Shown here: one piece after another, positions 30,268 through 39,409 of the stretch | How positions within the stretch are numbered: position 1 is the stretch's first letter | Layout of the letters: every line of letters begins with the position of its first letter | Assembly (NCBI GenBank): GCA_963801055.1 | Contig: CAWDDE010000001.1 | Location: 868,001 to 932,000, forward strand | Direction of reading: 5' to 3' | Source: DASUPK01 sp963801055 | GTDB lineage: Bacteria > Actinomycetota > Thermoleophilia > Solirubrobacterales > 70-9 | Length of the DNA: 64,000 bases | The notes under the pieces: generated by a model | The model's database searches: none | The model's input: only the letters and a program-made list of their open reading frames with translations | Told to the model about the DNA's origin: nothing | Made by a program: the position numbers and the translations under genes

Positions 30268-30864
30268 CTAGCGCCCCCGACCGGCGGCGACGCCGTCAAC
30301 CGCGGGGTGTGGCCGCGACACGTACCGGCTGCCGGCGGCGCAATAGCGCCAGGGGAGCTCTGCGGCCTTGGTGATGCCGATCCGCGTTGCCGCCACGATC
30401 TCGGTGCCGTTCCAGCTCGCCGGCCGGGGTGAGAACTCGAACGGAGGCGCGAGGAGGTCCGCGCCGTTCAGGGACAGGCCGACGCCAAGCGCCTCGGTGA
30501 GCTTGCCCGGCCCGGAGCAGAGCTGATCGATCTCCTCGCGCCCCCGGCGCTCGCGCATCAGCTCGACCCCCTCGGTCGGCTCCAGCGCCCGGATCAGCAC
30601 CGCAGCGGCGCTGCCCTGCGGCTCGGCCACGGCGTTGAGCAGGCTGTGGACGCCATAGGAGAGATAGACGTAGGCATGTCCCGGAGGGCCGAAGAGAACC
30701 TCGTTGCGCGCGGTGCGCCCGATATAGGCGTGGCAGGCCGGATCCAAGGCGTCATAGGCCTCGGTCTCGACGATGATCCCGGCGGTGTTCCCCACGGCGA
30801 GCTCGCAGCCGATCAGGTTGCGTGCCACCTCGTGCACGGAGCGATCGAAGAACTCCCGCTTCAC
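30268..30864 (-). CDS. Putative 3-methyladenine DNA glycosylase (AAG/MPG family)
   Basis: Base-excision repair glycosylase for alkylated purines. The 198-residue protein has the family features VARNLIGCEL, the catalytic IIVETEAYDALDPACHAY segment (Glu as general base), GHAYVYLSYGVHSLLNAV and QLCSGPGKLTEALGV. The start overlaps the argH stop by 4 nt (ATGA), so it is expressed with argH. A ~60-bp gap separates it from the convergent PBP gene. Length is usual. Confidence 0.9.
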   Translation of the reverse strand: MKREFFDRSVHEVARNLIGCELAVGNTAGIIVETEAYDALDPACHAYIGRTARNEVLFGPPGHAYVYLSYGVHSLLNAVAEPQGSAAAVLIRALEPTEGVELMRERRGREEIDQLCSGPGKLTEALGVGLSLNGADLLAPPFEFSPRPASWNGTEIVAATRIGITKAAELPWRYCAAGSRYVSRPHPAVDGVAAGRGR

Positions 30865-32231
30865 GCGCGCAGTGCCGTGAGCGCCTCGCGCGCCCGTTCG
30901 AGTTGCTCCTCCACGCGCGCGGAGGACGAGCCCCCGGCGGAAACCTTCGACTCGATCGTCCGACCGGACTCGAGTGACGATCGAACCGCTTGCCGGGCGT
31001 CCTCGGGCACTCCGTCGAGCTCGGAGTCGGTCAGCTCCGAAAGCGCCTTCCCCGACTCGATCGCCGTCCGGACGAGACCGCTCACCACTCCGTGGGCCTC
31101 GCGGAAGGGGACACCTTCGCGCACCAGCACGTCCGCGATGTCAGTGGCGGCGAGCATCTCGTCTTCCGCCGCCGCCGCCAGCGCCTCCCGGTTGAACCTG
31201 ATCCCGGCGAGCATGCCGGTGGCCGCGGCCAGGCAGAGCTCGAGGTTGTCAATGGCGTCGAACAGAGGCTCCTTGTCCTCCTGGAGGTCCTTGCTGTAAC
31301 CGAGCGGCAGGGCGTGCATCGTGCCGAGCAGGCTGGCGAGCGACGCCGCGACCCGTGGGGCCTTGCCTCGCAGCAGCTCAGCGGCATCGGGGTTCTTCTT
31401 CTGGGGCATGATGCTCGAGCCCGAGGCGAAGGAGTCGGACAGCTCACAGAAGCCGAACTCCTGGCTCGACCAGAGCACGATCTCGGAGCCGAGCCGGGAG
31501 AGATGCATCGCGCAGATCGCCGCAGCCGAGAGATAGTCGAGCGCGAAGTCGCGATTCGAGACCGCGTCCAGCGAGTTCGCGTAGGGGCGCTCGAAGCCGA
31601 GGTCCTCGGCGAGCGCGTTGCGGTCGACGTCCCAGTTGAGCCCGGCCACCGCCCCGGAGCCCGCGGGCATGTCCGTGGTGGCCTCTGCGGCGCGGAAGAA
31701 GCGGCGGGCGTCGCGCTCGAACATCCAGAAGTAGGCGAGCAGGTGGTGACCGAGGTAGACGGGCTGCGCGCGCTGCAGGTGGGTGTACGCCGGGGCGGGC
31801 CAATCGCGGTGCGCCTCCGCCTGCGTCGCCAGGGTCTCCATCAGGGACTCGAGCAGGGCGATCGCCCGGGCGGCATGCGCCCGCACCAACAGCGCCAGGT
31901 CGGTCGCCACCTGGTCGTTTCGCGACCGCGCGGTGTGGAGCTTGCCACCGGGCGGCCCAATCAGTTCGGTGAGGCGCCGCTCGATCGCCATGTGGATGTC
32001 CTCGTCGTCCTCGCGGAACTCGAAGGTCCCCTGATCGAGCTCGCCACCGACCTTGTCGAGGCCCTCGGTGATCTGCGTGAGCTCGTCCTCGTCGAGCACG
32101 CCGAGCTTCGCCAGCGCCCGTGCGTGGGCCTTGGATTGCTCGAGGTCGAACGACCCCAGCCGCCAGTCGAAGGAAATCGAGGAGTTGATCCGCCGGAAGA
32201 GCGGGTCCTGTTCTTCGCCAAAGCGAGTCAT
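30861..32231 (-). CDS. argH: Argininosuccinate lyase ArgH
   Basis: Splits argininosuccinate to arginine and fumarate, the last step of arginine synthesis. The 456-residue protein carries the superfamily signature GSSIMPQKKNPD, the first conserved region HTARSRNDQVATD and THLQRAQPVYLGHHLL. The ATG at 32231 is chosen because upstream codons lie in repeat R9. No other arg genes are nearby; it is grouped with the glycosylase downstream. Confidence 0.96.
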   Translation of the reverse strand: MTRFGEEQDPLFRRINSSISFDWRLGSFDLEQSKAHARALAKLGVLDEDELTQITEGLDKVGGELDQGTFEFREDDEDIHMAIERRLTELIGPPGGKLHTARSRNDQVATDLALLVRAHAARAIALLESLMETLATQAEAHRDWPAPAYTHLQRAQPVYLGHHLLAYFWMFERDARRFFRAAEATTDMPAGSGAVAGLNWDVDRNALAEDLGFERPYANSLDAVSNRDFALDYLSAAAICAMHLSRLGSEIVLWSSQEFGFCELSDSFASGSSIMPQKKNPDAAELLRGKAPRVAASLASLLGTMHALPLGYSKDLQEDKEPLFDAIDNLELCLAAATGMLAGIRFNREALAAAAEDEMLAATDIADVLVREGVPFREAHGVVSGLVRTAIESGKALSELTDSELDGVPEDARQAVRSSLESGRTIESKVSAGGSSSARVEEQLERAREALTALRA

Positions 32232-32306
32232 AAAAACGGGTTGCGCTTCGACATAACACGGGGCCGCGCTTGCGCGCGCCCTCGCATTAACGGCGCACCC
32301 TCGCGC
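32229..32306 (+). repeat. Palindromic repeat copy R9 (nested long form) upstream of argH
   Basis: ATAAAAACGGGTTGCGC...GCGCACCCTCGCG encloses an inner GGGGCCGCGC-TT-GCGCGCGCCC element plus TCGCAT. Compared with R4/R5 the outer arms are TTGCGC/GCGCA instead of TTGCTCC/GGAGCA, i.e. changed on both sides with pairing retained. It fills the whole gap between argH and the aminotransferase gene. Confidence 0.9.
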
Positions 32307-32311
32307 CAAGT

Positions 32312-33466
32312 CTAGGGCTGGCGGCCCAGGGCTTCGCCGAACGCCGTACAGACCCGATCGACCTGTGAGTCGGTCATCGAGGTGAAGAACGGCAGGGCGA
32401 GGGAGCGCTCGGAGACCCGCTCGGCGATCGGGAACTCCCCGCCCACGAAGCCAAACCGCTCCCGGTAGGGCGGCAGCAGGTGGATGCAGGGCAGGTAGGC
32501 CTTGGAGGCGATCCCCTTATGCGCGAGCGAAGAGATCACCGCGTCCCGATCCACACCCACCGGGAGCTGGACGACGAAGACGAACCAGCTGCGCCGCTCG
32601 TCGCCCCTGTTCTCGCAGGGGAGCAAGATGTCGTGATCATCATTCTCGCCCGCGGCCGCGGCACCGAGCCGGGTGAGCCCTTCGCGGTAGAGGTCAGCGA
32701 CCTTGTCGCGGGCGTCGAGCAGCTCACCGATGCGCTCGACCTGAGCGATGCCGATCGCGGCCTGCAAGTCCGAGAGCCGGTAGTTGAAGCCGATGCGGTC
32801 GTGCTCCACCTCGGCCATGTCCGGGGCACGACCCTGGTTGCGCTCGCTCCTCACCCGCTCCGCGACCTCGCGCCGGGGGGTGACCAGCACCCCGCCCTCC
32901 CCGGTGGTCATCTGCTTGTTCGCATAGAAGGCGAACGTCGCGATATTCCCGGCAGTGCCGATCCGCCGGCCCATTCTGTCCACGGCGCCGAGCGCCTGCG
33001 CCGCGTCCTCCATCATCCCGAGCCCTCGTTCGCCGGCGATCTCGGCCAGGGCCGGCAGGTCGGCCGGATAGCCGAAGATGTGGACGGGCAGGATCCCGGC
33101 GGTGGCGTCGGTCACCGCCGCCGCGACCGCGGAGGGGTCGATATTGAAGGTGACCGGGTCGATGTCGCAGAAGGCGGGTTTTCCGCCCTCATAGAGGATC
33201 GAGTTGGCGGTCGCGACGAAGCTCAGTGGACTGGTGATCACCTCGTCGCCCTGCCCCCAGCCCATGGCCCTGACCCCGAGATGGAGCGCCGCTGTCCCGC
33301 TGGAGACCGCGACCGCGTAGCCGCCGCCCAGCCACTCGCCGAAGTCCTGCTCGAATTGCTCGAGCTTGGGGCCCAGCGAAAGGGAGCCAGAGCGGACGAC
33401 TTCCAGCAGCAGCTCCTCCTCGCGCGAGCCGAGCTCAGGTCGTGCGAGCGGTATCGGTTCGTTCAC
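32312..33466 (-). CDS. DegT/DnrJ/EryC1 family PLP aminotransferase
   Basis: A 384-residue fold-type I PLP enzyme, the group that usually aminates nucleotide-sugar ketones. It has SSGTAALHL at the cofactor phosphate site, MMEDAAQALGA with the PLP Asp, and the Schiff-base Lys in FYANKQMTTGEGG. A GTG start at 33466 precedes NEPIPLARPELGSREEE, the typical N-terminus. It overlaps the 3' end of cimA by 32 bp. No sugar-pathway genes are beside it, so the substrate is open. Confidence 0.88.
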   Translation of the reverse strand: MNEPIPLARPELGSREEELLLEVVRSGSLSLGPKLEQFEQDFGEWLGGGYAVAVSSGTAALHLGVRAMGWGQGDEVITSPLSFVATANSILYEGGKPAFCDIDPVTFNIDPSAVAAAVTDATAGILPVHIFGYPADLPALAEIAGERGLGMMEDAAQALGAVDRMGRRIGTAGNIATFAFYANKQMTTGEGGVLVTPRREVAERVRSERNQGRAPDMAEVEHDRIGFNYRLSDLQAAIGIAQVERIGELLDARDKVADLYREGLTRLGAAAAGENDDHDILLPCENRGDERRSWFVFVVQLPVGVDRDAVISSLAHKGIASKAYLPCIHLLPPYRERFGFVGGEFPIAERVSERSLALPFFTSMTDSQVDRVCTAFGEALGRQP

Positions 33467-35036
33467 TCGGTGCCGCGCTCTCTTCGCGTGGCTGGAAGGC
33501 GTACTCGAGCGAATCGACCAGGGCATCCCAGGAGGCCTCGATGATGTTCTCCGAGACCCCGATCGAGCCCCACTCGCGCTCCCCGTCCGAGGAGTCGAGC
33601 AGTACCCGGGTGACCGCGCCGGTGCCGTGGTGCTCGTCGAGGATCCGGACCTTGTAGTTGGTCAGCTCGATGTCCGCCAGGTGCGGATGGCGGTCGGTGA
33701 TCGCTCCGCGGAGCGCCTTGTCGAGCGCGTTCACCGGGCCGTTGCCCTCGGCGGTGCGCAGGTAGCGCTCGCCGTCCACCCAGATCTTGATCGTGGCCTC
33801 GGTGACGACCTTGCCGTCTTCACGCTTCTCGACCAGTACACGGAAGCCCTCCAGCCGGAAGAGGGACTCGTAACGATCGCTCTCCCGGCGCAGGAGCAGA
33901 TCGAAGGAGGCGTCGGCCGCCTCGTAGTGGTAACCGCGATGCTCGCGCTCCTTCAGGGTGCGTAGGGCCCTAGCCGCCTGCTCGACGTCGAGCGTGATGC
34001 CCGAGCGCGCCGCGCGCTGGAGAACCGTCCCCTTGCCGGAGAGCTCGGAGACGACCAGCTCTCGCTCGTTGCCGAGCTGAGCGGGATCCATGTGCTCGAA
34101 GGTGCGGGCGTCGGCATTGACCCCGGCCACGTGCATGCCACCCTTGTGGGCGAAGGCGTTCCGCCCGACGAAGGGCTGGTCGGGATCCGGAGTGATGTTG
34201 AGCAGCTCGTCGATGAAATGCGCGATCCCGGTGAGCCGCGAGAGCTGGTCGTCGCTCACGCAGCGGTAGCCCATCTTCAGCTGCAAGTCCGGCAAGATCG
34301 AGGTCAGGTTGGCGTTGCCGGTCCGCTCACCGATGCCGTTCATCGTCCCCTGCACGAGGTTCGCGCCCTGCTCGACGGCCGCCAGGGAGTTCGCCACCGC
34401 GCACTCCAGGTCGTTGTGGGTGTGGATACCCACCTCCACGTCCAGCTCCTCCAGCACCGCCCTGGTCGCCTCGGCGACCTGACCGGGCAGGGTAGAGCCG
34501 TTCGTGTCGCAGAGCGTCACGTTCTCGGCACCGGCCTCCCCGGCAGCACGCAGGCACTCGAGGGCGTAGCCGGCATCGTCTCGGTAGCCGTCGAAGAAGT
34601 GCTCCGCGTCGTAGATCACCCGCTTGCCGGCCTCCGCTAGGTAGGCGACTGAGTCCCCGATCATTGCGAGGTTCTGCTCGCGGCTCACCTTGGTGACCTT
34701 CTCGAGGTGCAGGCCCCAGGTCTTGCCGACCAGCGTCACCACCGGGGCGAAGCCCGAGGCGAGCAGTCGCAGCGCCTCGTCCTCGGCGGCCTCAGTGTCG
34801 CGCCGCCGGGTCATGCCGAAGGCACAGACGGCGGCCTGATTGAGCTCGACGTCGGCGAGCATCTCGAAGAGCTCGAGCTCCTTCGGGTTGGATCCGGGGA
34901 AGCCGGCCTCGATGAAGTGGATCCCGAGGTCGTCGAGCTTGCGGACTACCCGGACCTTCTCCTGCGCGGACAGGGACATGCCCTGGCCCTGCATGCCGTC
35001 TCGCAAAGTCGTGTCGTAGAGGAGTATCTGTCGCAT
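33435..35036 (-). CDS. cimA: (R)-citramalate synthase CimA
   Basis: Condenses pyruvate and acetyl-CoA to citramalate, feeding a threonine-independent route to 2-oxobutyrate and isoleucine through LeuCD and LeuB. The 533-residue DRE-TIM metallolyase has DTTLRDGMQGQGMSL, the metal HTHNDLE motif, the AFAHKGGMHVAG flexible region, and a C-terminal regulatory domain ending in WDALVDSLEYAF. It is distinct from the LeuA at 44344. Its setting beside ilvE and leuB supports the citramalate assignment over homocitrate synthase. Confidence 0.9.
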   Translation of the reverse strand: MRQILLYDTTLRDGMQGQGMSLSAQEKVRVVRKLDDLGIHFIEAGFPGSNPKELELFEMLADVELNQAAVCAFGMTRRRDTEAAEDEALRLLASGFAPVVTLVGKTWGLHLEKVTKVSREQNLAMIGDSVAYLAEAGKRVIYDAEHFFDGYRDDAGYALECLRAAGEAGAENVTLCDTNGSTLPGQVAEATRAVLEELDVEVGIHTHNDLECAVANSLAAVEQGANLVQGTMNGIGERTGNANLTSILPDLQLKMGYRCVSDDQLSRLTGIAHFIDELLNITPDPDQPFVGRNAFAHKGGMHVAGVNADARTFEHMDPAQLGNERELVVSELSGKGTVLQRAARSGITLDVEQAARALRTLKEREHRGYHYEAADASFDLLLRRESDRYESLFRLEGFRVLVEKREDGKVVTEATIKIWVDGERYLRTAEGNGPVNALDKALRGAITDRHPHLADIELTNYKVRILDEHHGTGAVTRVLLDSSDGEREWGSIGVSENIIEASWDALVDSLEYAFQPREESAAPSERTDTARTT

Positions 35037-35106
35037 CGCTGCCTTTTCTGCTTCGTAGGGGAATGGTCAACCCCTGTTCAGGGGTCGCGGAGGGACCGCG
35101 GGCCGG

Positions 35107-35151
35107 TTAGGCCGCGGCCTGCGTAATTCGCCCTGTGAAGCGGTGCAGCAT
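35107..35151 (-). CDS. Possible 14-codon leader ORF between ilvE and cimA
   Basis: ATG overlaps the ilvE stop (TGATG) and encodes MLHRFTGRITQAAA. Downstream, before cimA, is a hairpin ACCCCTG/AGGGGT at about 35072-35087. A coupled small ORF in front of a branched-chain gene could be an attenuation leader, but it has only one Ile and one Leu codon and no U-tract, so this is weak. Confidence 0.3.
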   Translation of the reverse strand: MLHRFTGRITQAAA

Positions 35152-36191
35152 CACGAACCCAGAGTACCGGAGGCAGGTTCCCCGATCTCCTCGGCCTCTA
35201 CTTCTGCAGGAGTCGGCTCAGGCGGCGGGGCGCCTGTGGGCTCCTCGACGAAGTCGAGCCACTCCAGGTACTCGTCGGCCCGTCCGTGCAGCGCGTCCTC
35301 GAACTTCGCCTGAATGACACGCGTGATCTCCCCGGGCTCTCCGAGCACCGCGTGGTCGATCTCGCGGATCGGCACCAGCTCGGCGGCGGTACCCGTCAGG
35401 AACACCTCTTCGGCCAGGTAGAGCTCCGAGCGGCCGATGTCGCGCTCGACCACGTTGTATCCGAGGTCCTCGGCGATCTGGATCACCGACTTACGGCTCA
35501 CGCCGTCCAGGATCGAGGCTGTGTGTGGCGGCGTGAGGATCACTCCGTCGCGGACGACGAAGATGTTCTCCCCGGTGCCCTCGCAGACCATCCCGCGGTG
35601 GTCGAGCAGGATCGCCTCGTCATAGCCCGCCTCGACCGACGCGTTCTTGGCGAGAATCGAGTTCAGGTACTGGCCGGAAGCCTTGGACGCCGGGATCAGG
35701 CTGTCCGGAGAGATCCGCCGCCAGGCGGACACGGTCGCCCGGATGCCGTGACGCTTGCCCTCCTCCCCCAGGTAGACGCCCCAGGGCCAGGTGGCGATGA
35801 TCACCTCGACCGGGGCGTTGGCCGCGTAGAGGCCCATCTCGCCGTAGCCCCGGAAGGCCAGCGGGCGGATATAGCAGCTGTGCAGGCCGTTGCGGCGGAT
35901 CAGCTCCTTGGTCGCCTCGCGGATCTGCTCCTCGGAGTAGCCGAGCTGGATGTTGTAGAGCCCGGCCGACCTCACCAGGCGCTTCAGATGCTCGTGGTGC
36001 CGGAAGATCGCGGGGCCGCGCTCAGTCTCGTAGCAGCGAATACCCTCGAACACCCCTGTGCCGTAGTGCAGCCCGTGACTCAGGACGTGCACCTTCGCCT
36101 CGTCCCAGGGGACGAACTCACCGTTCTTCCAGATCAGCTCGGCCTTCTCCACGAGTCGGTCAGTATGAACGATGGGCATCGGGCGGGGCAA
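35151..36191 (-). CDS. ilvE: Branched-chain amino acid aminotransferase IlvE
   Basis: Fold-type IV PLP aminotransferase for the last step of Ile, Leu and Val synthesis. Of 346 residues the first ~305 match IlvE: HGLHYGTGVFEGIRCY, ASGQYLNSILAKNASVEAGYDEAILLD (Schiff-base Lys in the KNAS stretch) and CEGTGENIFVV. The last ~35 residues form an extra Pro/Glu/Ala-rich tail, unusual for the family. It lies 12 bp after leuB on the same strand. Confidence 0.95.
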   Translation of the reverse strand: MPRPMPIVHTDRLVEKAELIWKNGEFVPWDEAKVHVLSHGLHYGTGVFEGIRCYETERGPAIFRHHEHLKRLVRSAGLYNIQLGYSEEQIREATKELIRRNGLHSCYIRPLAFRGYGEMGLYAANAPVEVIIATWPWGVYLGEEGKRHGIRATVSAWRRISPDSLIPASKASGQYLNSILAKNASVEAGYDEAILLDHRGMVCEGTGENIFVVRDGVILTPPHTASILDGVSRKSVIQIAEDLGYNVVERDIGRSELYLAEEVFLTGTAAELVPIREIDHAVLGEPGEITRVIQAKFEDALHGRADEYLEWLDFVEEPTGAPPPEPTPAEVEAEEIGEPASGTLGS

Positions 36192-36203
36192 CAGGATTCC
36201 TGC

Positions 36204-37252
36204 CTAAAGCGCCGCAATCACCGCCGTGGTCATCTCCTGCGTGCCCACCTCCCGGGTGCCCTCGCCGCCGGCGAGGTCGGGCGTGCGCAGGCCCTCCGCC
36301 AGGGCGGCGTCCACGGCGCGCTCGAGCCGATCCGCCTCCTCGTGCATCCCGAGCCCGTAGATCAGCATCATCGCGACCGAGAGAAGGGTCGCCAGCGGGT
36401 TGGCGATTCCCTTGCCGGCGATGTCCGGCGCCGAGCCGTGGACCGGCTCGAACAGCCCAGGTCCCTTCTCACCCAGGCTCGCCGAGGGCAGCATTCCGAG
36501 TGAGCCGGTGAGCATCGCCGCCTCGTCGCTGAGGATGTCGCCAAAGAGGTTCTCGGTGACGATCACGTCGAACTCGGCCGGTCGTGAGACGAGCTGCATC
36601 GCGGCGTTGTCGACCAAGAGGTGATCGAGCTCGATCCTCTTCGTACTCCGGCGCCAGGCGGGTGACGGTCTCGCGCCAGAGGCGCGAGGTCTCGAGCACG
36701 TTCGCTTTGTCGACCGAGGTGAGCCGTTCCCGCCGCTCCCCCGCCGCCTCGAAGGCGACCCGCGCGATCCGCTCGATCTCCTCGACCGTGTAGGCGCAGT
36801 CGTCGTGGGCACGGTCCCCCTCCCGCCCTGAATCGCCGAAATAGATGCCGCCGGTGAGCTCGCGCACGACCAGCAGGTCGGTCCCCTCGATTCGATCCCG
36901 TTTCAGGGGGCTGGCGTCCAACAGGGCCTCACTCGGGCGCACCGGCCTGAGGTTCGCGAACAGCCCGAGGCCCTTGCGAAGCCCGAGCAACCCCTGCTCG
37001 GGGCGGGCTGCGTCGGGATCTGTCGTATCCCACTTGGGCCCTCCGACGGCGCAGAGCAGGACGGCATCGGACTCGCGACATGCCTCGAGCACTTCGTCGG
37101 TGAGCGGGGTGCCGTACTCGTCGATCGAGGCACCCCCGATCGCGTGCTCGGCGATCTCGTAGTCTGCCGACCGCCTGCAGCACCCGGTATGCGGCCTCAG
37201 CGAGCTCCGGGCCGATGCCGTCGCCGGGGAGCAGGGCGATTCGCTGGCTCAC
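36204..37252 (-). CDS. leuB: 3-isopropylmalate dehydrogenase LeuB (two frameshifts)
   Basis: Oxidative decarboxylation of 3-isopropylmalate in leucine synthesis. Three frame segments join into one normal 348-aa protein: LLPGDGIGPEL at the start; GGPKWDT, NLRPVRPSEALL and VRELTGGIYFGDSGR in the middle; VDNAAMQLV, NLFGDILSDEAAM and HGSAPDIAGKGIANP at the end. The shifts are single extra bases in CC (plus strand) at 37167/37168 and 36636/36637. All key residues are present, so sequencing error is more likely than gene loss. Confidence 0.92.
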
Positions 37253-37262
37253 GCGGAAGACT

Positions 37263-38069
37263 CTATGCCGCGTCGATGTTCAGCCGGACGTAGCGCAGCT
37301 CGTCGGAGTCCTGGATCGAGTCCAGGACAGCCTCGGTGAAGGGCTCCCTCAGGTCCTCGGGCAGCCGCGCCCGGTGGGTGGCGAGGCCACACGCCGAGAT
37401 GAAGTCACGCGGGTCCTCAGGGAGGACGACCGAGACCTCCTCCAGCCAACACCGGACCTCGTCGAATCCGGCGCCGCGGAGCCTCCTCTCGGTCTCCTCC
37501 GGCCCGTAGAAGTTCCACGGAGCGTAGTCCGCAACGTGATCAGCGAACGGCTGCTTGGCCGAGGCTGCCTTGACGGCCTTGACCCACGCCTTCACGTTGC
37601 CGCGGCCGCCGCATTGAGCGACCAGCCTGCCGCCCGGGCGGATGACGGATCGCAGGCGCGAGAAGAGCCGCTCGTGGTCGCGGATCCAGTGGAAGGTCGC
37701 GTTGGAGAAGACCGAGTCGACAGCGTCCACATCGGCCTCCGCCCGGATCAGGGCCGGCTCCAGGTCGAGCAGATCAGAGGTGATCAGCGCGACCCGGTCG
37801 TCTTCCGCGAACGCCTCCCGCGCCACCTCGATCATCGAGGGAGATCCATCGACGCCGATCACCCGCCCATCGGGCAGCTTTTCGAGCAGCAACTTGGTCG
37901 CGCGGCCGGAGCCGCAGCCGGCGTCGAGCACGGTCTCATCGCCCTCCAGCGGCAGGCGCTCCAGCACCTTGCGCGCCCACTCCTCCTGGGGCGCCGCCAG
38001 GCGGTCGTAGTTCCTCGCGTCCCAGTCGGTCGTGGTGCGCCGGCTCAGGGCGCCTTCGTCAGCCGGCAC
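37263..38069 (-). CDS. SAM-dependent class I methyltransferase, trans-aconitate methyltransferase-like (copy 2)
   Basis: About 268 residues. SAM-binding motif I is ETVLDAGCGSGRATKLL, followed by VIGVDGSPSMIEVAREAF and SVFSNATFHWIRDHERLFSRL, a pattern shared with trans-aconitate 2-methyltransferases. It is clearly paralogous to the adjacent upstream gene, so a tandem duplication is likely. A GTG start at 38069 overlapping the upstream stop is preferred; the frame is open to an ATG at 38096. It lies 10 bp before leuB in the leu operon. Confidence 0.85.
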   Translation of the reverse strand: MPADEGALSRRTTTDWDARNYDRLAAPQEEWARKVLERLPLEGDETVLDAGCGSGRATKLLLEKLPDGRVIGVDGSPSMIEVAREAFAEDDRVALITSDLLDLEPALIRAEADVDAVDSVFSNATFHWIRDHERLFSRLRSVIRPGGRLVAQCGGRGNVKAWVKAVKAASAKQPFADHVADYAPWNFYGPEETERRLRGAGFDEVRCWLEEVSVVLPEDPRDFISACGLATHRARLPEDLREPFTEAVLDSIQDSDELRYVRLNIDAA

Positions 38070-38820
38070 GGGTCGCCTCGATGTTGAGGCGCACATAGTT
38101 GAGGGTCAGGGGGTCGTCCTCCAGCTCGAGCACAGCCTCGGCAAAGGAGCGGCGCATCCCCTCCGGCAGGCGGGAGAGGTGCGGTCCCATCGTGACCGTG
38201 GTGGTGAAGTCGTAGGGATGCTCGGGCTGCACCGGCTTGTTCTCGAGCCAGCAGCGGGCCCGGTCAAAGCCGGCGTTGCGCAGGCGCTCCTCGGTCTCGC
38301 CCGGTGAGGCGAAGTTCCACATGATCGTCATGCCCTCGAAGTGCCCGGCGAACTCTGGACGGGTGGCGACGCTGACGATCGCCTGCGCGTGCTTCGCAAC
38401 ATTGCCCTCTCCCCCACACTGCGCGATCAGTCGGCCGCCGGGCTTGAGCGCAGCGTGCAGGCGAGAGAAGAGCAGGTCGTGGTCCGGGACCCAGTGAAAA
38501 GTCGCAGTGGAGAAGATCAGGTCGACCGGGTCAGGGACCTCGAGCTCAGAGAGGTCGGCCACCAGGTAGTCGGCGCGGTCGCCGAGGGCCTCACGGGCCT
38601 TGTCGATCATCGACTCGGAAGCGTCGACGCAGAGAACCCGGCCCTCCGGGAGGCGCTCGAGCAGCTTGGCCGTGACGCGTCCGGATCCGCAGCCGGCGTC
38701 CATGACCAGCTCGTCGCCGGCGAGCTCGATGCGGTCGAGCACCTCGAGGCCCCACTCGTACTGCGGGTCGGAGACCAGGTCGTAGGTCTGGGCGTCCCAC
38801 TCGCGGGGCCCCATGTTCAT
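38059..38820 (-). CDS. SAM-dependent class I methyltransferase, trans-aconitate methyltransferase-like (copy 1)
   Basis: A 253-residue paralogue of the next gene: ELVMDAGCGSGRVTAKLLERLPEGRVLCVDASESMIDKARE, then IFSTATFHWVPDHDLLFSRL. trans-Aconitate methylation protects aconitase-type enzymes from an inhibitory by-product. Neighbouring leuCD is an aconitase-family isomerase and 3-isopropylmalate is a known substrate of yeast Tmt1, so a role in the leucine path is plausible but inferred. It follows leuD by 14 bp. Confidence 0.85.
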   Translation of the reverse strand: MNMGPREWDAQTYDLVSDPQYEWGLEVLDRIELAGDELVMDAGCGSGRVTAKLLERLPEGRVLCVDASESMIDKAREALGDRADYLVADLSELEVPDPVDLIFSTATFHWVPDHDLLFSRLHAALKPGGRLIAQCGGEGNVAKHAQAIVSVATRPEFAGHFEGMTIMWNFASPGETEERLRNAGFDRARCWLENKPVQPEHPYDFTTTVTMGPHLSRLPEGMRRSFAEAVLELEDDPLTLNYVRLNIEATRAG

Positions 38821-38834
38821 GGGGCCGGCCGCGC

Positions 38835-39404
38835 TCACAGCAAGGTGGTCACGGGACCGCTGTCGGCGCGGCCCGCAGCCTCGAACTCGTCGATTGCGTC
38901 GGCCCGCTGCAGCGTCATCGCCACATCGTCGAGCCCGTTCAGCAGGCGGTGCTTGATGTCCTCGTCGATCTCGAACTGGAAGACGCCCTCGGCGCAATTC
39001 ACCGTCTGATCGTCGAGGTCGATGCGCGCCTCGCCCGCCGCGGCGACGGCCCGGCAGTGCTCCTCGTCGAGGATCACCGGCAGGAGCCCGTTCTTCGTGC
39101 AGTTGGAATAGAAGATGTCGGAGAACGAGGGCGCGATCACGGCGTCGAAGCCGTAGTCCTTGAGGCCCCAGACCGCGTGCTCGCGAGAGGACCCCGAGCC
39201 GAAGTTCCGCCCCGTTACCAGGATCGGGTGCGCCTCCAACTCGATCTCGCCGGAGCGGAACCAGTCGTAGAAGAGGAACTCGCCGTAGCCGGTGCGCTCG
39301 GTCCGCTTCAGGAACTGCTTGGGCATGATCTGGTCGGTATCGACGTCGTGTCGGTCGAGCACCGCGACGCGCCCCTCGACGATCTCGATCGGGTCCATCG
39401 GCAT
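38835..39404 (-). CDS. leuD: 3-isopropylmalate dehydratase small subunit LeuD
   Basis: Small subunit of the aconitase-like isomerase that converts 2- to 3-isopropylmalate (and citramalate to 3-methylmalate). The 189 residues contain VDTDQIMPKQFLKR, GRNFGSGSSREHAVW and IFYSNCTKNGLLPV. The ATG at 39404 follows GGAG at good spacing; an upstream GTG at 39419 is possible. It overlaps the end of leuC. Confidence 0.95.
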   Translation of the reverse strand: MPMDPIEIVEGRVAVLDRHDVDTDQIMPKQFLKRTERTGYGEFLFYDWFRSGEIELEAHPILVTGRNFGSGSSREHAVWGLKDYGFDAVIAPSFSDIFYSNCTKNGLLPVILDEEHCRAVAAAGEARIDLDDQTVNCAEGVFQFEIDEDIKHRLLNGLDDVAMTLQRADAIDEFEAAGRADSGPVTTLL

Positions 39405-39409
39405 GGCGC

